Part shown: one piece after another, positions 63,431 to 64,000 of the stretch | How the letters are laid out: each line of letters begins with the position of its first letter | Position numbering within the stretch: position 1 is the stretch's first letter | Source of the DNA: JAXLWB01 sp046328715 | Lineage (GTDB): Bacteria > Chloroflexota > Anaerolineae > Caldilineales > Caldilineaceae | Reading direction: 5' to 3' | Assembly: GCA_046328715.1 (NCBI GenBank) | Contig: JAXLWB010000009.1 | Location: forward strand, 62,001 to 126,000 | Length of the DNA: 64,000 bases | The notes under the pieces: generated by a model | The model's database searches: none | What the model saw: only the letters and a program-made list of their open reading frames with translations | Told to the model about the DNA's origin: nothing | Translations under genes and position numbers: made by a program

Positions 63431-64000
63431 CTACAATCGTCCGCGGAGCACACCCCATAAATAGATCGTAAAGGATAAGGCCAGGGCTGTGCCTCCAAAT
63501 CGCTGGCCTTGATGCGCAATGGCTGTTAGAATATCAGAACCATGTAGCCCTACATACCAAAGTAGGAGCGCGGCTAAGGCACCCATGACTGTCATGGCGC
63601 GATTTAAGCGCTGAACGGATCCTTCCAATTTTCGAAATGTCTTACGATCCTCACTGGTTAGCTCAGTTTTTATGGTCCAATTGCGTAGCGGACGCATCAG
63701 TTGCTGATTCATAAGCTCCGGCATTTGCAGCACTTTTTGAGCCTGAGAAAGTACCAAATCCAGTCGCATAGGCGTCGTAAGTAAGAGTTGCCCCAGTACA
63801 CCAATCGCTTGCAAACGCGTTTGTAGCCCTTGTTGCCATTCCTCGACAACGAGTTGGATTGCGTAGGGTGCCGCGGCACTACTCAGATCAAATGTAGGGT
63901 CCAGCCGCTTGACGACACCTCCCACCGTTCCCAAAGCTCGATACATAAAGAGTAAATTCATAGGAATTTGAAAAGGATAATCCTTGCCCAGCATGTCGCC
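63431..64000 (-). CDS. ABC1/UbiB (AarF)-like kinase, C-terminal part
   Basis: The open frame is intact to the window edge, so the protein starts outside. The visible part has IPMNLLFMYRALGTVGGVVKR followed by LDPTFDL, the conserved end of ABC1 kinase-like domains. About 100 residues of helical sequence follow, and two hydrophobic segments (about AMTVMGALAALLLWYVGL and GTALALSFTIYLWGVL) close the protein, as in UbiB/AarF proteins tied to quinone or lipid metabolism. The catalytic N-lobe is not in view. An ATG at 63994 is internal. Confidence 0.82.
   Translation of the reverse strand, partial: GDMLGKDYPFQIPMNLLFMYRALGTVGGVVKRLDPTFDLSSAAAPYAIQLVVEEWQQGLQTRLQAIGVLGQLLLTTPMRLDLVLSQAQKVLQMPELMNQQLMRPLRNWTIKTELTSEDRKTFRKLEGSVQRLNRAMTVMGALAALLLWYVGLHGSDILTAIAHQGQRFGGTALALSFTIYLWGVLRGRL

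Overview
The window looks like a chromosomal segment of a filamentous, signalling-rich bacterium, most likely a Chloroflexota member (Anaerolineae/Caldilineae type). I infer this from moderate GC, very large cell-surface proteins with Thr/Pro-rich stalks, a high load of STAND NTPases, caspase/CHAT and TPR proteins, and split gatC/gatA. No rRNA, tRNA or CRISPR array was seen. The taxonomic call is inference.

Layout. 1-6.3 kb: a hypothetical protein cut by the left edge, a tyrosine recombinase with altered catalytic residues, a sugar aminotransferase, a dolichol-phosphate-mannose-synthase-like glycosyltransferase and a membrane coiled-coil protein. 6.6-22.6 kb: a plus-strand run that reads like a conflict or cell-death island. 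It encodes a PLD-family protein, a patatin phospholipase, a 1,492-residue M23/glycosidase chimera, a caspase, a CHAT protease, an NB-ARC STAND NTPase with a separate TPR partner, and two further P-loop ATPases. A 53-residue secreted or membrane peptide lies antisense in the middle. 22.6-30.7 kb: minus-strand housekeeping genes (aminotransferase, gatA, gatC, SnoaL-like, YyaL/DUF255, MFS). gatC is preceded by an attenuator-like leader.

31-36.3 kb is the most exciting part: a complete diversity-generating retroelement (DGR). The target is a NACHT-type STAND NTPase fused to a C-terminal formylglycine-generating-enzyme (C-type-lectin fold) domain. Its last codons form a variable repeat (VR, 34285-34371). 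An adenine-rich template repeat (TR, 34531-34617) lies just downstream, followed by a strongly structured non-coding stretch and then, on the opposite strand, avd and a DGR-type reverse transcriptase. 11 of the 12 VR/TR differences in the core fall on TR adenines. The system would diversify the ligand-binding tip of an intracellular conflict-type NTPase encoded near caspase, CHAT, patatin and PLD effectors.

36.4-43.4 kb: a PadR-controlled operon with an FtsX-type permease, its ABC ATPase and small membrane or DUF proteins. 43.4-45.9 kb: DUF2891, VOC and 2-hydroxyacid dehydrogenase genes. 46-63.3 kb: a minus-strand surface operon. It encodes a 3,353-residue kelch/NHL/PKD/beta-helix protein, two related membrane proteins (one with TPRs), a stalked papain-like peptidase whose catalytic domain reappears in the giant protein with Cys replaced by Ser, and a prokaryotic pentameric ligand-gated ion channel. 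The window ends in the C-terminus of an ABC1/UbiB-like kinase.

A second genome-level theme is a set of intergenic elements built from degenerate tandem 7-nt words, often folded into long perfect palindromes. They lie in operon gaps, extend gene 3' ends, and in at least two genes are inserted in frame.
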